Source: Bradyrhizobium sp. SZCCT0148
Lineage (GTDB): Bacteria > Pseudomonadota > Alphaproteobacteria > Rhizobiales > Xanthobacteraceae
Length of the DNA: 64,000 bases
Reading direction: 5' to 3'
NCBI RefSeq assembly: GCF_018129985.1
Contig: NZ_JAFCKT010000012.1
Coordinates: forward strand, 114,298-178,297
In this document: positions 60,710 through 64,000 of the stretch, piece by piece
How the letters are laid out: each line of letters begins with the position of its first letter
How positions within the stretch are numbered: the stretch's first letter is position 1
Program-made: the position numbers and the translations under genes
The notes under the pieces: model-generated
The model's database searches: none
What the model was told of the DNA's origin: nothing
The model's input: only the letters and a program-made list of their open reading frames with translations

Positions 60710-60828
60710 GGGCCAGAACTCCCAAGCTTAAGGAAAAATTCACCAACGACCATGCCATGGCGGGCCGGCAAAAAGCCAGCCCCGCTCTGTCGTTAACCTT
60801 GATCGTCCCCGGGTGGGAGGAGGGCAGC

Positions 60829-61434
60829 CTAGAATGGGTTCCAGGTCGCTCGCGGCGTGAATTTGAGATAGCCGATATTGGCACCCAGCCGCAGGCCGAG
60901 GCCGGAGCGGATCGGCACCAGCACGATGTTGTTGGCGGTGAGCGCCGTCATGCCGAAGCCGCCGATGATGTAGGCCGAGCCGTCGAGGCCGGCGAAGCGC
61001 TGGTAGATCGCGTTGGTGGCGGGCAGGTTGTAGACGAGTGTCATGGTGCGCGCGCCGTCGCCGCCCCAGTCGAAACCGAGCGAGGGACCCTGCCAGTAGA
61101 CGCGCAGATCGCCGGCGTTCTTGGTGTAGAGCGTGCCCTCGCCATAGCGCAGGCCGGCGACGAACGCGCCGGAGCCTTCCTCACCCAGGATGTAGCCGTT
61201 CGGCAGGCCCCATTGGCTGACCGCCTTCTCGATGATCGAGGCAAGGCCGCGCGAGACGTTGCCGAAGAAGCGGTGCCCGGCGCCGACCAACTCGTCCGGC
61301 CCGTAGGTGCTGGGCGTCGGGGTTCGCTGCGGCGGCGGCAGATCGGGCGGCGGCGCCGTCTGGGCCGAGGCCGGCACGATCCAGCCGACCATCGCGGCAA
61401 GCGCGAGCGCAGCAAGGCGTGATGCGAAAGTCAT
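60829..61434 (-). CDS. eipA: EipA/DUF1134 envelope-integrity protein
   Basis: A 201-residue secreted protein (signal peptide to SAQ, about residue 25) with the DUF1134 core: VGAGHRFFGNVSRGLA, GGDGARTMTLVYNLPAT and the tail TPRATWNPF. The Brucella homologue EipA, a small beta-barrel periplasmic protein, is required for envelope integrity; I extend that by homology. Convergent-free; the 5' side faces the YHS gene divergently with a 90-base spacer. Confidence 0.88.
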   Translation of the reverse strand: MTFASRLAALALAAMVGWIVPASAQTAPPPDLPPPQRTPTPSTYGPDELVGAGHRFFGNVSRGLASIIEKAVSQWGLPNGYILGEEGSGAFVAGLRYGEGTLYTKNAGDLRVYWQGPSLGFDWGGDGARTMTLVYNLPATNAIYQRFAGLDGSAYIIGGFGMTALTANNIVLVPIRSGLGLRLGANIGYLKFTPRATWNPF

Positions 61435-61524
61435 AAAAGAACCCCTGGTATCGAAACCGGTCGCTTCCTTAACCTGACGCCAACAGGCGAGGCTCTAGCT
61501 TGCGCCGGTGTCCCCTCGACTCGG

Positions 61525-62058
61525 ATGTTATCCGCAGCAACTATGACGGCACAACGGCAGGAAGATAGCCCTTTGCGCCCCGGAATCGCCTTGATCGGCC
61601 TCTTCGTCTGCCTGCTGTCGGGCATAGTGATCGTCGGCCCGGTGCGGCCGGCCGAGGCCGCCACCACCGAGCGTGTCGTCGTCAACCGCTTCACCGGCGT
61701 TGCCATCGAGGGTTTCGACCCCGTCGCCTATTTCGTCGAGGGCACCGCCATGCAAGGCACGGCGGAGTTCGAGGCGAATCTCTGGGGCGCGGTCTGGCGC
61801 TTCCGCAACGAGGGCAACCGCGCCTCCTTCCTGGCCCATCCGGAAATCTACGGGCCGCAATTCGGCGGCTACGATCCCGCCGATATCGCCCGCGGGGTGA
61901 CCATCGCCGGCAATCCCCGCTTCTTCGCCATCGTGGCGCAGCGGCTTTATTTGTTCAGCCGGGAAGCCAATCGCGACGCCTTCGCCAGCGACCCCGAGCG
62001 GTTCCTCTATGAGGTCGGCAAGCGCTGGCCGGCGCTCTACGACGAGCTGGGTCGGTAG
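61525..62058 (+). CDS. Exported YHS-domain protein
   Basis: A 177-residue protein with a signal-anchor/signal peptide (about residues 19-46, LIGLFVCLLSGIVIVGP...AEAA) and a YHS domain: VAIEGFDPVAYF, FEANLWGAVWRFRNEGNRASFLAHPEIYGPQFGGY. YHS domains often bind metals. Start ATG 61525 or ATG 61543 (171 residues) are both possible. Convergent with cysQ with only a few bases between. Confidence 0.85.
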   Translation: MLSAATMTAQRQEDSPLRPGIALIGLFVCLLSGIVIVGPVRPAEAATTERVVVNRFTGVAIEGFDPVAYFVEGTAMQGTAEFEANLWGAVWRFRNEGNRASFLAHPEIYGPQFGGYDPADIARGVTIAGNPRFFAIVAQRLYLFSREANRDAFASDPERFLYEVGKRWPALYDELGR

Positions 62059-62065
62059 CGGCTCT

Positions 62066-62884
62066 TCAGAATCTCGCGGCCTCCGGGTCGCCCCAGGCGA
62101 TGAACTCCGGGATGATGAAGCCGCTCGCCTGCCGCTCACCGAAGCGCAACTCGCCGCCCTGGCCGTCGGTCACCCGGCCGCCGGCCGCGGTCACGACCGC
62201 GGCGCCCGCCCCGACGTCCCATTCACACGTGGGCCCGAAGCGGGGGTAGATGTCGGCGCTGCCTTCCGCGATCCGGCCGAATTTCACGGCGGAGCCGACG
62301 GTCCGTCTGACGGCGTTGGGCCTGTTGTCGATGAATGCTTCGCTCCTGGGATCGCCGTGCGAGCGGCTGACCGCCGCGATCCAGGGCTCGCCCGGCGCCG
62401 GCAGCTTGCGGGTGTGGATCGGCTCGGCCGCGCCGATGGTAGCGCCGTCAAACCTCACCCGCTCGGCGCCACGGCCGACGATGCCGCGCCAGAGCAGGCC
62501 GAGCGCAGGCGCGGCGACGATGCCCAGCAGCGGCACGCCTGACGTCACCAAAGCGAGGTTGACGGTGAATTCGTCACGACCAGCGACGAATTCCTTGGTG
62601 CCGTCGAGCGGGTCGATCAGGAAGAAGCTGCCTTCGAACGGCGGGGCGGCGAGCTCGGTTCGCTCCTCCGACAGCGTCGGAACGTCGCCCGCAAGCTGGG
62701 CGAGGCCGTCCGCGATGATGCGGTCGGCGGCGAGGTCGGCCTCGGTTACCGGCGAGCCGTCCTGCTTGCCGTCGATCCGCATCGCCGCGCGGTTGACGCC
62801 GAGGATCGCCTCGCCGGCCTTCACCACCAGCGCGGCGAGCGGCTCCATCAATCGGGATGCGGCCTCGGCATCGATGATCCTCAC
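62066..62884 (-). CDS. cysQ: 3'(2'),5'-bisphosphate nucleotidase CysQ
   Basis: A 272-residue member of the lithium-sensitive inositol monophosphatase superfamily: DPLDGTKEF is the metal site (D-x-x-D-G-T), SPVTEADLAAD and WDVGAGAAVVTAAGG complete it. It hydrolyses PAP (from PAPS/sulfotransfer) to AMP and so supports sulfate assimilation. The gene stands alone, running towards the YHS gene; the window contains no cysN/D, so the context is silent on regulation. Confidence 0.93.
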   Translation of the reverse strand: MRIIDAEAASRLMEPLAALVVKAGEAILGVNRAAMRIDGKQDGSPVTEADLAADRIIADGLAQLAGDVPTLSEERTELAAPPFEGSFFLIDPLDGTKEFVAGRDEFTVNLALVTSGVPLLGIVAAPALGLLWRGIVGRGAERVRFDGATIGAAEPIHTRKLPAPGEPWIAAVSRSHGDPRSEAFIDNRPNAVRRTVGSAVKFGRIAEGSADIYPRFGPTCEWDVGAGAAVVTAAGGRVTDGQGGELRFGERQASGFIIPEFIAWGDPEAARF

Positions 62885-63076
62885 CTGTGTGCCTCATTCG
62901 TCAGCAACAGTCGTCTCCCAGTTGATTCGTCCGCAGCCCTTTATGGCCGCTTCGAACCTATCGCAAGCTAGCTGCCACGGGCTGGCGAATGTTAGAACCC
63001 GCAGCATCCGTCAAGCATGCGTGATTCGCGGCGTCCAGCGCCGTGCAATTTCAGGAACCCTCCAGGACCCCTTTAT

Positions 63077-63730
63077 ATGTCTGACGCCTCGTCGCCCGCG
63101 ACCGCCACTGCTCCCGATATGCTCGAACTCGCAGCGCTGCTGTGCTCGCGGGTCTGTCACGATCTCATCAGCCCCGTCGGCGCCATCGTCAACGGGCTCG
63201 AAGTGCTCGACGACGATCCCAAGCCGGAAGATCGCGAATTCGCGCTCGACCTGATTCGCAAGAGCGCCAAGACCGCCTCCGCCCGGCTCCAGTTCTGCCG
63301 TCTCGCCTTCGGCGCCGCCGGCTCCTCGGGTGCGCAAATCGATCTCGGCGATGCCCAGACCATGGCGCGCGGCCACATCGAGGACGGCAAGTGCTCGATC
63401 ACCTGGAATCTGCCGCGGCTCCTGCTGCCGAAGAACCGCGTCAAGCTGCTGCTCAACATGCTGGTCGTGTCCCAGCACACCATCCCACGCGGCGGCACGC
63501 TGACGATCGACCCGATCGGCGAGGGCGAGACGATGAGCTTTCGCATCACCGCGACCGGACATAATGCGCGCCTGCCGCAGAACATCTCCGAGCTCTTGAG
63601 CGGCGAGCGCGGCCCAGCCGCGGACGCGCATGCGATCCAGCCTTATTATACGCGGCTGCTGGCACAGGCCTGCGGGCTCACGGTGACGCTCAAGCCGGAA
63701 GGCGAAGCCATCATCATTAGCGCTTCGTAA
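63077..63730 (+). CDS. chpT: Histidine phosphotransferase ChpT
   Basis: A 217-residue protein: the phosphoryl-accepting histidine is H28 in SRVCHDLISPVGAIVNGLEVLDD, and the rest is a degenerate HATPase-like C-terminal domain that binds CtrA and CpdR receiver domains without using ATP. In alphaproteobacteria ChpT transfers phosphate from the CckA hybrid kinase to CtrA and CpdR, controlling the cell cycle. Start ATG 63077; the open upstream frame adds no homologous sequence. Followed by a clear terminator and then CheA. Confidence 0.95.
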   Translation: MSDASSPATATAPDMLELAALLCSRVCHDLISPVGAIVNGLEVLDDDPKPEDREFALDLIRKSAKTASARLQFCRLAFGAAGSSGAQIDLGDAQTMARGHIEDGKCSITWNLPRLLLPKNRVKLLLNMLVVSQHTIPRGGTLTIDPIGEGETMSFRITATGHNARLPQNISELLSGERGPAADAHAIQPYYTRLLAQACGLTVTLKPEGEAIIISAS

Positions 63731-63768
63731 ACGCGCGCAGCGCCCGGCGTCTTAATCAAATCTTTACG

Positions 63769-63805
63769 AGGCGCTTCGGCTTGTCCGGAGCGCCTTGTCT
63801 TTTTG
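63769..63805 (+). terminator. Rho-independent terminator after chpT
   Basis: Stem AGGCGCTTCGG / CCGGAGCGCCT with one G-T pair, loop CTTGT, then TGTCTTTTTG. Ends 38-75 bases after the chpT stop. Confidence 0.9.
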
Positions 63806-63925
63806 TTGGTTCCGTTCTTTTGCACATACTCAACCAATATTAAACGCTTTGCGGTGAAGCTGGCCCCATTCTGAATAGGCGCATCACGAGTCGTGCGTGC
63901 CCTCCCTGTATGAAGGCCTGTTTTC

Positions 63926-64000
63926 ATGGATGATCTGTTGCGGGAGTTTTTGACGGAGACCAGCGAGAGCCTGGACACCGTGGACAATCAGCTGGTGAAG
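63926..64000 (+). CDS. cheA: CheA-type chemotaxis histidine kinase, N-terminal fragment
   Basis: ATG 63926 starts an open frame to the window edge (25 residues: MDDLLREFLTETSESLDTVD...), the typical beginning of a CheA Hpt domain; its phosphorylated histidine would lie just past the window. The encoded kinase pairs with CheW and CheY in a chemosensory pathway. The adjacent ChpT is separated by a terminator, so it is an independent transcription unit. Confidence 0.85.
   Translation, partial: MDDLLREFLTETSESLDTVDNQLVK

Overview
The window is a stretch of a Bradyrhizobium chromosome. It is GC-rich, densely packed and free of mobile elements, with alphaproteobacterial markers: ChpT of the CtrA phosphorelay, an EipA/DUF1134 envelope protein, a DUF3551 protein, and a 999-residue 'minimal' PutA with its catalytic cysteine at residue 792. 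To my knowledge that length and position match the structurally studied PutA of Bradyrhizobium japonicum/diazoefficiens. At least 16 copies of mosaic palindromic intergenic repeats, in about seven families, fit the same genus. About 60 protein genes and one tRNA-Val(CAC) are supported. I see no CRISPR array, insertion sequence, prophage or rRNA.

Layout. 1-10 kb: end of a VOC-fold gene, a GGDEF diguanylate cyclase, a DapA/NanA-family lyase, an orphan CoxL-type molybdenum hydroxylase, and an operon of crotonase plus two acyl-CoA dehydrogenase subunits resembling PimD/PimC. 8.5-14 kb: lemA with two TPM-domain genes, a PilP/GspC-like membrane protein, a CxxCH secreted protein and a 54-residue membrane protein. 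14-25.7 kb: GST, class III CoA transferase, putA with divergent Lrp-type putR, a cold-shock gene, the sorAB sulfite dehydrogenase pair, a membrane/ferredoxin/class III cyclase fusion and a GT39 glycosyltransferase. 25.9-31.8 kb: DUF697 and ycjX, hemolysin III, an SDR, a benzoylformate decarboxylase-like enzyme. 32-36 kb: operon of acyl-CoA dehydrogenase, CoA transferase and MaoC-type hydratase with a divergent LysR gene. 36.5-39.2 kb: two tandem CYP153-like P450 genes. 39.5-46.3 kb: DUF898 and M48 pair, then a uracil-catabolism (URC) operon urc1-urc4-upp. 46.4-54 kb: threonine synthase-like enzyme, a two-domain glycosyltransferase, DUF2927, an L,D-transpeptidase, a second ThDP enzyme and a PD-(D/E)XK-like protein. 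54-64 kb: outer-membrane barrel, small secreted proteins, GreA-like factor, VTT-like membrane protein, SDR, tRNA, coiled-coil anchor protein, EipA, YHS protein, CysQ, ChpT and the start of CheA.

Together the window is mainly catabolic and redox accessory metabolism (acyl-CoA, proline, sulfite, alkane-type hydroxylation, uracil) with envelope maintenance and some signalling genes. The items most worth follow-up are the URC operon, in which the uracil phosphoribosyltransferase has an altered PRPP loop; the quinone/heme-like plus 2Fe-2S plus cyclase fusion; the acyl-CoA dehydrogenases with displaced catalytic acids; and the orphan PD-(D/E)XK-like protein.
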